DNA of 64,000 nt from NCBI GenBank assembly GCA_015501585.1, contig JADNRY010000041.1:1-64000 (forward strand). Direction: 5' to 3'. The notes beneath the pieces are model-generated. The model was not told the DNA's origin and made no database searches. It saw only the letters and a list, made by a program, of their open reading frames with translations. This stretch comes from Rhodocollybia butyracea. Its lineage: Eukaryota > Basidiomycota > Agaricomycetes > Agaricales > Omphalotaceae. Made by a program: the position numbers and the translations under genes. Below, in pieces: positions 21,492-36,109 of this stretch; positions within the stretch are counted from its first letter, which is position 1; every line of letters starts with the position of its first letter.

Positions 21492-21683
21492 CTAGTTATT
21501 CTCGCGAGGACGTGAAGGAGGAACAAGAGGATGGTCAAGTTGTCGAGGATATTGCGACGCTGGGTTTGTCTTTTCTCTGTACTTGGTCACTGTGTAAAAG
21601 ATGATAAAAGAACTGAGAGAAAGGCCAACGAGGACAAAAGGGTTCGGAAACTTGTTGGGTTTCGACATGAAGTGTTTGGTCAT
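21492..21683 (-). CDS. 63-aa single-TM protein upstream of URA6
   Basis: An intact single-exon ORF, starting MTKHF or, more likely, at the second Met (MSKPNKFPNPF, start 21668). It has one transmembrane helix (FVLVGLSLSSFIIFYTVTKY) and a short polar tail ending in VPPSRPRENN. The layout is that of a small organelle or ER membrane protein. The sequence looks protein-like rather than random, though the family is not named with confidence. It ends TAG-TT-ATG into URA6, and its start is only 17 bp (or 32 bp from MSKP) from the divergent Nup37 ATG. Confidence 0.65.
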   Translation of the reverse strand: MTKHFMSKPNKFPNPFVLVGLSLSSFIIFYTVTKYREKTNPASQYPRQLDHPLVPPSRPRENN

Positions 21684-21700
21684 TTATTTGTATCTTGACT

Positions 21701-23061
21701 ATGGATTTTGTTTATAATTCCATTGGCAACATATACGTCCTCAAAGCTTCACACAACGAAGATTTGGTGGCAATTGGCGGAGACCATTCTGTAGAGGTTC
21801 TACAAGTGGTATGAGCGTTATTCTTTTAATTTTTTCTCTGTTTGCCAAACTTCGCTTTACAGGGCGCATCTTCAATATCCTCACTTGCCTCTTTCCACAT
21901 CGGAACGCGCATAACTGCCATAGCTTGGTCTCCTCGCTCCGTATCTCCTTCTTCAAGTGACGACTGGATTTTTGAGTAAGTATATCCATTCACACCGCGT
22001 ATTCGCGTACAACTAACCCACCAAGACTCGCCGTCGCAGGCGCCGATTTTGGTCTCCATCTTCTTACCAAATCTGCAGCCCATCCAGTAGAAAATGTATT
22101 CCATTTCGGTGGAGGACTTAGTGGACACCATGGCAAAGTAAACGACATGACATTTTGCGGTGGATCTGGAGTTGAACCTTCGCGTTATGTGGCTACTGTA
22201 TCAGGCAAGTGAACGCGACTTTTTCTTTTTCACAGCTGATAACGCGTGTCGCATGTGCGTAGATGATAAAATGCTCATGGTCTGGGATTTAACACCTCAC
22301 GACACAGACACCCAATTAGACATCAGTTCTTTCGACCGCCCACAACCCTTTGTCATGGCATTAGCCTATTCTCACCCTCTAACATCCATCGACTCTCACG
22401 CAAGTACTTCTAAAGAACTCCTCATATCTGACTGTCGGGGCACAGTCTACATCACTGACTGGCGGTCAGACCCCGGACCTATCTCGGAACAAGAAGCCTG
22501 GCGCAATTCAAACATTTTGGAACTCACAGACCCTCATGCTCTTTCCGAAGCTTCTGTTGGCGTTTCTCTCAGCCTTTCTGGCTCTGTTGCTTGGCGTCGG
22601 GATTCTCCAGACATGTAAGTCTGTGAAAGCCGAGATTATAGTTATAGCAACTCATCTGGCTCGATCAGTATCGGAGCTGTGTATGGCTCAAAGTTTTCAC
22701 TTTGGGATCTCTCGCATTTACAAGGTGGGAAGCCCTTTGCTACAAGTAGCAGCTTTTCACAAGGTGGTCACAGATTTCGGCATGTTCCTCTCATTCTCTC
22801 TTTTTTTACTCCACTGACCGAATATCAAGGTGGTGCCCTACATATCCCGAATACTTCGCCATCTCGACACAATCGCCGCTCAAGGGTGCCATCGTAAACG
22901 TCTACAATACCAACTATGTCTACGCACAGCCTACAGTGTTCAACATTTCCTCGAGACCACAGTTTGTGCGTGACTTTGACTTTCTCGGTACTCGCGGGAT
23001 CCCGAGATTGGTAGTAGCAGTTGGACGTTCTGTATTCATCTTTCCTATTGGAGTGGATTAG
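21701..23061 (+). CDS. NUP37: nucleoporin Nup37 (WD40)
   Basis: Six exons starting 21701, 21863, 22026, 22263, 22668 and 22830. The order of motifs follows vertebrate Nup37: N-terminal VYNSIGNIYVLK, ITAIAWSPRS, LLTKSAAHPVENVFH, GHHGKVNDMTFCG, ATVSDDKMLMVWDL, ELLISDCRGTVYITDW, IGAVYGSKFSLWDLS and RWCPTYPEYFAIST, ending with the final blade VVAVGRSVFIFPIG. Nup37 belongs to the Y-shaped (Nup107-160) complex of the nuclear pore. The intron 22205-22262 needs a GC donor (AG|GCAAGT) to keep SDDKML in frame, and the intron before 22830 also appears to need one (CG|GCATGT). The promoter is shared with the small ORF and URA6. Confidence 0.85.
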
Positions 23062-23327
23062 CCAGCGGTATGCTAGCTTTGTTTCTGCTTTAGGCATGGT
23101 GTCTGGATTATGTAGAGTTCAATTGAGTTACCGGGCAAATCCTGCACAAGTCAGAAGCTGGTCAGAAGTGTCACACGCCCAACTGAAATCAATTATTCCA
23201 CCCTAATCAAAACATGAAGAAAGCGGGGTATAAGTATAGATAACAAACAACATGCAAGAAATGATACAAGCATCATGCGAGAGAAGATCGTTTGTATGTC
23301 ACTCGCCCTGGATCTAGTGTCCAAATA
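23062..23327. other. intergenic between convergent genes
   Basis: 266 bp between the Nup37 stop and the Zn2Cys6 gene end. Nothing recognisable beyond AT-rich 3' UTR-like sequence. Confidence 0.5.
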
Positions 23328-26300
23328 CTACCAGCCAAAGTTGGAAACTGGGATAGGATACGGCGCATTGTGATTCAAATACATCCCTTCCGCGACATTC
23401 ATAGGGCCATTCATATTCATACCATTAAGGTCGGTAAATATCTTTCTCCAGTACTGCTGGTCGTTCTCAGGGTAATCCATGGGCGCTGGAGGCATATGCT
23501 CGGGACTCTGATTCTGAGACGGACCTCCCACAGTGTGAGGTACAGATATAGAGGGCGGTGCAAGTGAATGCGAAGGGATATTACTGTAGTCATCTTCACG
23601 AGGGCGTCCAAAGTTCATTGGGACAGGCTGCGTATACGGGGTTGGGGCAAATTGTTGTTGTGCTGGCGGCGATGTATGCATCGCTAGATGTTCTTGTGAT
23701 TGAGTGGGCGAGTGGCTATAGGTGGGAGAAGACAAAGATGAGGCCGTGGTACTTTGTAGATCTGTGAGTTACCAACAAAACAGCAAAAGATCATCTGTCA
23801 GCCAAGAAGAGGTGTAGGCTAGGGCAGTTCGCACCTTGGGAACGGGTATCCGGAGAAACGACGCCGCTGGATCTATCGGTTTTCCGGTATCTAAAAACGT
23901 CTTTTGCCAGTCCTTTAAGGAACCGGGCATGGAAGGCGGTTGCTGAAGTCGGCAAAAAGTGAGCCGATGCGTCATGGTATGCCTCTGCTGTCTGCAGAAT
24001 TACAGTATGGGCCTCATCAGTAGCCCCATCATGCAGATGTCGCAACGTATTGTGGTTTCGGAGCAGCTAACCACAGTAAAAGTTTACTAACAGAACCGGG
24101 ATTTGAATCTGCAAGAATACTCACTTTCAATAGAAAGACCGCGGCATATGCGGACATCATTGTGGTGGTTTCTTGTCCATAGCGCTATGAAGAGTTAGAC
24201 AACATCATGCTTAGATCCAAACGACGTACCAGGACGCTCATACTAGCAAAATCTTTAGAAACGATCTTGAGAGAATCAACAGCGCTAGTATAACATATCG
24301 ACAAGGCTTGGACACTTGGAGCAGCCCGATTTGACTAGATAATCAAAATGTTAGCATCAATACATACATGTAACTGTACAGTTATCGAGAGATTTACCGC
24401 TTCTTGAATGCCGAGACTATTAGTGAACAATCGAACATACAGCCGAAAGAAACTCATGAATGAGAAATGGAATTTCTCGCCTCCGGCTTTGATCATGGGA
24501 TGAATAAAGGCTCCGAAAAAAAAGAAAAAAACAGAAGAGTTCACCTTTCTGCATCTCTCGGTTCCATGTTTCATTCCATTGCGTTAATTGACTATTGCAG
24601 TTACGTAGGACGACTTCAAAATTAAGCATATCTGTAGTTGAGTAGCTACCGTGCGACGAGGAGAAGATCTCGGTGGTTTCCGCCTGCAAGTAGATGATCA
24701 ATAAAAGGGAGATTTATAACTGCCGGATATAATTAAAAAAGTACACGAACCGCAATGTGTCGCAGCTGGACGAAAGAGGCCACGATAACGTCTTCAGGCC
24801 GAGCAGAGGTATTGGGTCTTTCATGCCATCTATCGGCATGTCGAATAAAGTCATCCTCGGGAAGCATCCAGTTGCGACCCGTCTGTGTACTGAGGCTGCG
24901 ATCGTGTATGTAAAGAACAAGGTACGTTCGTTCCCGATTACGCCGCTCAAGGAGCTGAAATTCGGTCTCGTTGTGCAAGGGGTTGGGTATATGGCGGTTA
25001 AGACCGAGTTCGACGGCCATGCGGCAAGCCTACGGGATAAAATTGAGCTTTTGGAAACAAAGCTTAAACTGCGCCGTAAACTCACATAACCAATAAATGT
25101 CCAAGTACGCTGTGGGCAAGTAAGCAAAAATCGCCGAGGGCGAGAGCAACAGAAAACCTACATTGTCATCGGGATCCTTCCAATAAGTGAGGCACGCGAA
25201 AGCTTGTACCGTCTCTACACTTTTCCAACCTTCTTTAAAGGCTTGGAACGCATACTCGTTCGCTAGGGTTTGACACTGTTGAAACAGTTTCGGTTTAAAA
25301 AATTTGCAGCCGGCCATGAGTAAGACGGTGAACAAAAAGGGCGACTTTGTCCGAACATATGATACAGAGTGAAGAGATGGATCGAAAAGATTGATGAAGG
25401 GATTCAGTCGAAGGAAGATCAAATCAAACAAAACTTTGGCTTCCTCTTCATCCACAAGACCGGCTGATACGGGGTCGTTCAGGCCGGCAGGAGCGGCAGG
25501 AGTTGAAGGAGGGCTATACGTATCTGACCCGCGGACAGAGGATGGACCTGACGCGGGAGTCTCCTCAGGATTAAGGATTGTTCGAAAGAAGGAATTCCGT
25601 TGATGTTCCCGTTGGATAAAGTTGGCAGGGAAAATATTATCCTCTGCGCGATCGGAGGGGCTATCCTCTTCGTCATTTATATCCATCGTACGGGAGTTAG
25701 GGGAGGCGGTGTAATCGCTAGCGGTAGGATAGGACGATGGGAGATTGAGAGGAGGAAGTTGGCTTGTAGTAAATCGCGGACTGTATGGGTGAACACGACC
25801 ACCATTAGAATAATGAGGGTCTTGTTCAGCCGATGGAGGACGGACATCCCGATAAGAGGGCCCATCTACAGAAATGACTTTAGATTTTGCGCTATTGAGG
25901 CCCTTTTCCAAACGCCGAAGCATCTTGGAAGCTTCGGAAAGCCTAAGCGGCAGGTAAGGAAAGAGTTACGATCCAAGTGGAAAGCGAGCAAGCATACTTG
26001 GAGCCTGGTTTGCGTCCTCTCCGATGTTTCTCGAAGACGCATCTAAAGATTGTAAGGTAAGTTTAAAGCTTAACGGAGATGAGGCGATAGCTGCGTACTC
26101 GACGTTTGAGCGCTTGCACCGCTGGCATGGTCGTTGGCCATCCTCTGCTCCGATGCACTTCATCTGCGGGAAAGAGTAAATTCAGGACCAATATAATGCA
26201 TCCGGCCCACCTTTGCTGCACGGCATGTTGTGCACGCTCGGGCTCCGCGAACAACAGGTGGCTTATTTCTGCAGAAGATGTAAAAGGACAAGTAGAGAAG

Positions 26301-26363
26301 AGAACAAGATGACCGACAATTGTTCAGAATGAAGTTCCATTTTATTCCGGTCTCTTTCGTCAA
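23328..26363 (-). CDS. Zn2Cys6 fungal transcription factor
   Basis: The N-terminal binuclear cluster reads ARACTTCRAAK, then after an intron MKCIGAEDGQRPCQRCKR, and after another intron ECVFEKHRRGRKPG. All six cysteines are present, but only once both introns are removed. The middle region has the fungal transcription-factor homology seen in GAL4-type factors (KVLFDLIFLRLNPFINLFDP, MAGCKFFKPKLF, RMAVELGLNRHIPNPLHNE). The C-terminus is Pro/Gln/Met-rich and ends at 23328. Start codon uncertain: an ATG at 26363 fits if a 45-nt in-frame intron is removed. It is divergent from CEF1. Target genes unknown. Confidence 0.8.
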
Positions 26364-26706
26364 CGGTGATCAAAGTACGCGACGCCGGCGTTATAGATAA
26401 TGACCAGGCGAAGAAAGATGCTATCTATACTTTGTTGAGCGCGACGAGTAAAAGTAGGGACAAGAGGTATAAGTGGCGAAGTAAATGAAGGAGAAGAGCA
26501 GAGCGGTGAAGGACTGAAGAGTGAAAGATGGGCTTTAAATAATATAGGCAAGTGATGATCCAATTCGGGCTTTCAAATGAATGTACGGCTACTTGAAGCA
26601 ATGAATTGAATTGTTCGGCATCGAGCTTATATTAAACGGTCAAACGGCCTTAGCTCCGAGTCTTCGGCGTCTCACCGAACGCCGTGACTTTTCTTTCCTA
26701 ACCACA
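26364..26706. promoter_or_regulatory. divergent promoter region (TF / CEF1)
   Basis: 343 bp between the Zn2Cys6 and CEF1 start codons. No recognised element stands out; it likely carries both promoters. Confidence 0.4.
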
Positions 26707-29657
<2,951 letters not shown>

Positions 29658-29743
29658 TTGTTATATTGTAATATAATGTGAACTACTATGAAGCGCTTAT
29701 CGGTAGACGCCGGTTCTTTCCCAACTACTTCCACTTCTGAATC

Positions 29744-30739
29744 ATGTCTGAACGTAAAGGTCAGTATATGTTAGCTCTTCCCATCCGTGGCTTGCTACAT
29801 CTATCCATATCTAGTCCTCAACAAGTATTTTCCGCCGGATTTCGATCCAGAGTTAATTCCTCGACGAAGGGGACCCAAGAACTCCCAGCAGGTTGTTCGT
29901 CTTATGGCTCCGTTCTCCATGTTCGTATCATGCGCGTTGTCCCAGACCTAACTCGTTTATAATGTTTGATATTTAGGCGGTGTAACACCTGTGGCGAGTA
30001 TATCTACAAAGGCAAAAAGTTCAATGCTCGAAAAGAGACCGTTGACGGCGAAGATTACTATGGGATAAAGATATTTCGATTTTACATCAAATGGTTCGTC
30101 CATTCTTGACCTATCTATGTAAAAAGTACTAACCGGCGATCCAGTACTCTATGTTCCGCCGAAATCACCTTCAAAACTGATCCCAAGAACACCGATTACG
30201 CGGCAGAGCATGGGGCATCTAGAAACTTTGAGCCGTGGAGGGATGAAGAGGCAGGCGAGGAAGAGGATCGCTTAGCAAAGATGGAGGAAGAAGAGAACAA
30301 TCCTATGAAAGCTTTGGAGAACCGCACAACCGACTCGAAACGAGAAATGGACATTCTGGATGCTTTACAAGATATCAGGGCACGTAATGCTCGTAACGAG
30401 CGGTTAGGAAATTCTGCGGATCTTCTCGCTAAAATGGACATGGAGGAAATCGAGAATGAAGAAGATCTAGAGCGGAAAAGGTTGGAGGAGGAAGACGAGA
30501 AGTTGATCAGAGAGGTGTTCTCGAAAATCCCTTCGACATCATCAACCACGGACTCGCCATCCGAAACCGTGACGGTGAAACGGAAAGCAGATGCTATCGA
30601 GCCTTCAGTTCATAGCTTACTGTCTGAATCCTCTCGTTCACTGCTTGACCTGAAGGTTAATGCTGCTAAACCAAGTGCTGCCAAAAAAATAAAGAAAAAC
30701 TCATTGGGTGTCAAAGTGGTCAAAAAACAAAAGGCTTGA
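29744..30739 (+). CDS. YJU2: splicing factor Yju2 (CWC16 family)
   Basis: The start MSERK is split by an intron from [19 protein letters not shown], then [35 protein letters not shown] and [20 protein letters not shown], giving the CxxC...CxxC zinc-binding pair. A long acidic coiled coil and a basic tail ([18 protein letters not shown]) follow. Yju2/CCDC94 joins the spliceosome at the first catalytic step and works with the Prp19 complex. The gene follows CEF1, another Prp19-complex-linked factor, in the same direction with 86 bp between them. Confidence 0.92.
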
Positions 30740-30931
30740 TCAAATGCTTTCGAGCGTGTTTGCAATATTTATTTTAGAAAGGTCATGCAATTTCATTATG
30801 TAGGCGTCGACAGATGTACATAAAGATAATTATACAATTTTGTGCAAAGGATACATTGACAATATGACGAGAATCTATAGCGATAAGTCTGGGGGAAAAA
30901 AAGAAAGAAATCCAATATTGGATGAATATTT

Positions 30932-33900
30932 TCAGGCTCGTGCAGGGTTCCCATCGTCGCCCATTTCTATTTCGTTAGGTGGTGTGCCTGGTACAAAGCG
31001 AAGATTGAAAGATTCGTGTCGGGGTGTAGTGGCACCAGAGCTAGGTCGACTAGTAGCTGGCTCATCAAAGAATCGCACGGAACGCGCTGGAGATTGCTCC
31101 CTTGATCCTTGAGTATATGAAGACTTCAACGAATCGATGCGGTGATGTCTGAGGGAGCCAGCACTCGAAGGGGGGACAGACGTTGAGAGAACATCCGAGG
31201 AGCGCCCCCTCTCCACCACCTCTTCAATCACCGGTGGCTTTGAGCCAGAGGGAGTGGTCTTCATCACCCTGCCTATTAATCCCCTCCGGATCGAATTTCT
31301 CCTCCTCCTGGGTTTTGTCGTTTTGTTCTTGGGTAATTTAGATCGCTGCTTCTTGACCGAAGATACATCGGGTTGTGCTCCAGGGCCCGACGCGTCACTC
31401 GCCCATCCCTCCTCCTCCTCCTCCTCCTCCTCACCTTCAGCATCGTAGTTGGTGCCAGCATCCAAAGGTAACGATTGGTGTGATGGTCTGTGCCCACTCG
31501 TTGCTGCAGTGTCATCCACGGACATCTCCTTGGCCATCTCCCTGGTCGTTTCCTTGTTACGCGAAGAATGCTCCACCTCGTCGACTCCCTTTTCTAAAGT
31601 TTCTTGAGCCGATCTCTCCAGTTCCATCACCTTATGCTCTGCTTTTTTTCTAGTCTCGCTCGTAGTATCATCCACTGCTTTTCGTAAGCGCCCCAAATAC
31701 TCTTTCAAGTGCTTCTGCGCATCAGCGTGGGGCCCCCGAAACAGTGAAGAGTCTGCGTGTGGTGAATCATAATTCTTGATAACTTCGACCTCGACCTCCT
31801 CCCCAGGACCCGCTCGCCGTTCAATAATTCTGTGAGGTCCTTCCTGCCACTCTGATAAGATTTCCATTCCATCCGGCGGCTGTTCTCCGGCAGGCAGCAC
31901 TTCAGCGCTGGGTTCGCCGCCTATACCTTGAACTGGACGAATATCGTTGTCAAGAGGGGAGCTAATAGAACCGGGAGACTGGGAAAGTGGAAGCGCGTGG
32001 ATCTGCTTCCCTATCTCGCCCGAGGGTTCCACCTCGGTCGGTGAACTCCCTACACTTCCTCCAGGGCTCAACTTTTCATGCGGAGTATGCTCTCCTCTTT
32101 CTATTTGATCTTCCCTGTCCCTGTTGATCACGATCTCTCCCCTGTCGGTGACACGGCGAGTTTGATCAGCCCACTCTGGAAGCTCGCCGCCGCCTGTGTG
32201 TCTACTCCAGGTACGAGAAACTGAATGCACACGACGCCCTAGGGAAAAAGAGGGGATAGATAAACCATGGATTGTGATTGAACAAAGGACCATAAAGGCA
32301 GTGATGGGCTGGATAGTCTGAGTGAGAAGTACGGTTTGTGGATTAGTTTGAGCCGAGGCGTTGTCTGCGAGGACCTCAGCTGCGAGGGTGGAAATGAAAA
32401 CAGCACCTGAGAAAGCCATGAGTCGTAGCTGGGAGCATCGCAAATTTCACTGTTTACCTATTCCCATCGGTCCAAAATGGCCTGTAAATATTGCTTCTCT
32501 AAAGGTTTTTATATCTGGGATAAACTTGTATAGCGCAAGGACAGCGGGAAGTCTTCGGAAAAGAAGTACTAATATTGCAATGACAATCAATCGCCAGACT
32601 GAAACGGAGGTTTCTCTGCGGAACAGTTTAAGTTGTGATGCAGGATGCTAGAGTAGAGACTGACGCGTTGGCAAATTCATTGAATGGCATCCATGCTCCT
32701 ACAAAAATGAAGGCGGCAATATTGAACAAGAGATCGATAACGGATGAGAAAACAGATTCTTCGGTCTGACGGTTGAAGAAGCCATCCCAAGCAAAGGCGG
32801 TACCACAAGCGAAAGCTTGATGACATTAAAAGTCGTTGTAAGATAGAGAATATGACATACTTGAAAGCAAATCATCCGATCCCAGAAGAGTCGTGACTCC
32901 AATTGTGCACAACGCCAATGAGATGTACTGCGCAATGTAGGAATGCCTATCAATCAGGTTGTGCCGTTCACAAAATTTCATAAGGTGTCGAAAACCAAAA
33001 CCGAGACAGGACCCAATAACAATTCCCAAGACTACTTGATCTGGAAAACGATGAGATAAGAGATAAGCATAAGTGCTTTTGCTTACATAGCCAGAGTAGG
33101 AGAAACCAATCCCTAATGGCAGTGCCGGTGTTGCGATCGAGTATGAGATACAGTGCGATATACAAGAATGGGAAGGCTGCTCCATCGTTGCAACCACTTT
33201 CTGCGGCAAGCAGGTGTCGAAGGTGAGCCGGGACATGCTTATCGGCGTATTTTCCTCCCACAACTGCAGCGGCGAGAATAGGATCGGTTGGTGTGAGACA
33301 TGCAGCAACAGCGAGAGATGAAAGAAAGTTCAACTTGGGTATGAGAGCATAAATGAATGCGGCTGACACGAACCAGCCCTAGTGATCATTCAGGACTTGT
33401 TTCAGCGCGAGATGAGGAGAGCGAACATACCCAAGTCATGATAGGTGCCAAGAGAAAGAAAAGGCTTTTCCAATGCTTGGCCATATATGCCTAGAAACAT
33501 TAGGTCAGGATCCATGACGAGGAGTGAATAGGTCATGAAATGGCTCAGGTACCTTGGGAAGTTCGACACCAATGGCAAAAACTCCGATCGCCAGTACGAC
33601 GCGGCAAAATTCGAGTGTTATGGTGTTGGTAACTTCAGTAGAACCATTACCCCAGCTGCGAGGATTGAAGATATTGGCACCGTAAGGACCTAGAAGAGAT
33701 AATGAGGTACGAAGACTGTGAATGGGTGCGATGCTAACACACCGACGATAATGCCGAACAAAAATGCCCAACAGGCCTCTCCTATGTAGAGCTATAATGG
33801 TGATAATGGCATTTAGAAGCTGTTCGTTGAGTTTTGATAAGCACTTACTTTTTCACGAAGAAGCAGCGAGAACATTCCGAATATGACGACAAACATGCCT

Positions 33901-34000
33901 AGAATTGTATAGATAATATGTGGAATGGTGACCTCAAACTACGAAGAGAAATTTAGTCAAAGTTATAGGAAGGAGCAAGACGCACAGGATGGAAAGACAT
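30932..34000 (-). CDS. plasma-membrane Na+/H+ antiporter (Nha1/Sod2 type)
   Basis: Multi-exon gene; exons seen run in order from MSFHP at 34000. The transport core is in the 5' part: VTIPHIIYTILGMFVV, IGEACWAFLFGIIVG, ELPKAYMAKHWKSLFFLLAP, ACLTPTDPILAAAVVGGKYAD, and ESGCNDGAAFPF with the ND pair typical of this antiporter group. The membrane part ends GAVFISTLAAEVLA. A long hydrophilic tail of about 450 residues follows, with acidic and Arg-rich stretches, as in yeast Nha1. It exports Na+/K+ in exchange for H+. The exon near 32690 only joins in frame with donor GC|GTCAGT and acceptor CCGCAG. No break was found. Confidence 0.88.
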
Positions 34001-34585
34001 GGTAATAGTACTAGTATATTGGCACCTAAGAACATAAATAGGGCCTGGACGTTAGTAGAAATCGTGAAGGTCGTGGTGGAAGGAAGTCAAGAAATTGTGG
34101 AGCGCTTATTTACGACAATTTCAATTTCGGATATGTATGTACTTACATGATACACGGAACATTCAAAGCCTGCTTGCAACAGACCAAATTTAATTTTGAG
34201 CCGACAGGGATTCCGACAGATATGCACCTCCGAAAGCCTCAGCGCGCTTGAGTAAGCAATTGGCTTGAGGTGGACTGGCAGCTAACCATCTAACCGCACC
34301 AAGTCTAACCAAGCGTATCGGAAGAGGCATAAGGCCAAATGCTAAGCATGCATTCCCCGCTATTGAAATAACAAAATACACAAGTTGCTGCTAAACTGGC
34401 AAGTAATGGAAACGCAGGTAAAGCTTGAGCATCCACACCAAAATAAGCAACGTGTAACATATTACATTTCTAGTTTGTACATTCATCATAGTGATACCTC
34501 AACCCAAACGGCATTCCTAAGTTTGCGGTGTCCTCTTGTACCTGTTGATAGAGCTTAATATTCGTCTACCATACAATTCATCCAC
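34001..34585. other. intergenic, no gene seen
   Basis: 585 bp between the antiporter start and the COX8 end. Small frames only, none with a recognisable motif; probably the antiporter promoter and the COX8 3' UTR. Confidence 0.5.
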
Positions 34586-34874
34586 CTACAAAACTGCCCC
34601 AAAAGGAATAACGGCAAACGCAGTGGTGCAAAATACAGCCATTTTGCCGAGGAAAGCTGGTTTCCGTGCGTACGAGAACGGCAAGTGCTGAACACCAGTG
34701 ATTGAGTATTGCGACAAGGTGGATGAAATAAGGACGACTCACTGATGCATCGTTTACATGGCCCTTCCTGACTATGCTTTGCATTCCCCCACTGATGGTT
34801 TTCGTATGAATGTGGCGACCGAGTGCTCTCTGAGCAGCACGAAGTTGGAGGGCAGAGCGAGAGGTAACAATCAT
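34586..34874 (-). CDS. COX8: cytochrome c oxidase subunit Cox8 (COX7C-like)
   Basis: Two exons (34874-34743, 34687-34586) give 77 aa. The N-terminus is an Arg-rich mitochondrial presequence (MIVTSRSALQLRAAQRALG). The mature part NLPF-like HLPFSYARKPAFLGKMAVF then a transmembrane helix (CTTAFAVIPFGAVL) matches the Cox8/COX7C family of inner-membrane oxidase subunits. The intron separates ...GHVNDAS from HLPFS. Confidence 0.85.
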
Positions 34875-35148
34875 GGGGAGCGAATTGATGTCGATGTCTG
34901 AGTCTCAAGTCAGTATAAGTACCTTCACTTTGTATCAGATGACCTACTAATCAGACTAGTAATCTAGTTCATTACTCCCGTGAATTGTACCATATGACCT
35001 GACGAAGCGCTGATGGTAGCACCGTAGCAGACAGGTAACAGTCCATAAAGAGCAGAGATCATCGAAACTACTCTGGTCAGAGAAAGGATGTATTTGAAGC
35101 GTCATACACTATATAGAGCCTAGATTCAGAAATCAATTTAATTCTTGG

Positions 35149-35955
35149 CTATCTCCACTCAGGTTTTTTCAGTTCGGCTGTAACAATTTTAAGGCGTTCT
35201 GTTCGTCCAGTCTGGTTCGGAATAGACTATAAAAGGTACCACAGTTAGCGATAAAAGTTGGACTCAACAAGGGATATACTTGTGATAGCTCTTTCGCCAT
35301 TGCACAAGTCTTGTGCAGGCCTTGTTCAACATTGTGTTGTATATCTTTCCAGTTGTCAGCCGTCAATGGAGGATTTAAGCAGTGAAAGCGTCCATCGCTT
35401 ACCCGAACCCCCATCAACATTCATTCCAAAATCTTCGTGGGTATCATCAAGCTCAGATTCAATGGCGTCCAGTTTATGATCTTGTTCTAATGAGTTTAAC
35501 ACTGCTTTTTCAATCTTCGACGGGTCTTTCCGTCGTGTTGAAGCTATTGTCTTGTGAAGTCCAAGTCTTTGATCGTGTAGCGACCAGACATGCCTGTCCA
35601 GCGCCTCATTGAACGGTTCGATATCTAAATCGAGACTGAGATGACAGAGATGATAACAGAAATAGGAACCCACCGTCTTTGCCGAGTTCATCAAAACTCT
35701 GTCCATTTACGCGCAGATTTGGCTGGACCAGTCGAAAGGTTTGTTCAACAAACTGAAGAGTGTGAGTGTATATCAGCAACAACGTGAAACAAAACTCACT
35801 CGGTCCAAATGCTGATAGAGAGTGTCACTCTTTGACAATCCAGCAGCCGCGAGTTCTGTTTCCAGCGAGATTTTTGCTGCCTGAGCATAACTTGTTTTAA
35901 TGTGAGACCAATCACCCATTGTCTCGATTGATACGCGCAAATCTTCCTTCGACAT
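35149..35955 (-). CDS. probable kinetochore subunit Mis14/Nsl1
   Basis: About five exons. It starts MSKEDLRVSIETMGDW, then LYQHLDR joined to FVEQTFRLVQPNLRVNGQSF, the region resembling the family's head motif, followed by a predicted coiled coil (IASTRRKDPSKIEKAVLNSL) and the end DIQHNVEQGLHKTCAMAKEL ... IVTAELKKPEWR. This layout fits Mis14/Nsl1 of the Mis12/MIND complex that anchors Ndc80 at the kinetochore; the short, divergent sequence makes the call moderate. It is divergent from separase. Confidence 0.6.
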
Positions 35956-36109
35956 GGGAGGATGAGAATTTATGTAAACGTTTATTGGCGAACGTCTTTT
36001 CTTCGCCGACTATAAGAGAAGGCGAGCCAGGCTGGATGAGAGTTAAGAACTGTTGAACGGTCACGTGTGTAATACCTCTCATCCTTCAACATTCATCTTC
36101 GGCAGCAAC
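35956..36109. promoter_or_regulatory. shared Mis14 / separase promoter
   Basis: 154 bp between divergent start codons. It contains a perfect 10-bp palindrome TAAACGTTTA (35975-35984) holding GTAAACG, a forkhead-like core, closely followed by TTGGCGAACG (E2F/MBF-like), and a CACGTG E-box (36062-36067). These suggest cell-cycle control of both genes; binding is inferred only. Confidence 0.45.
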
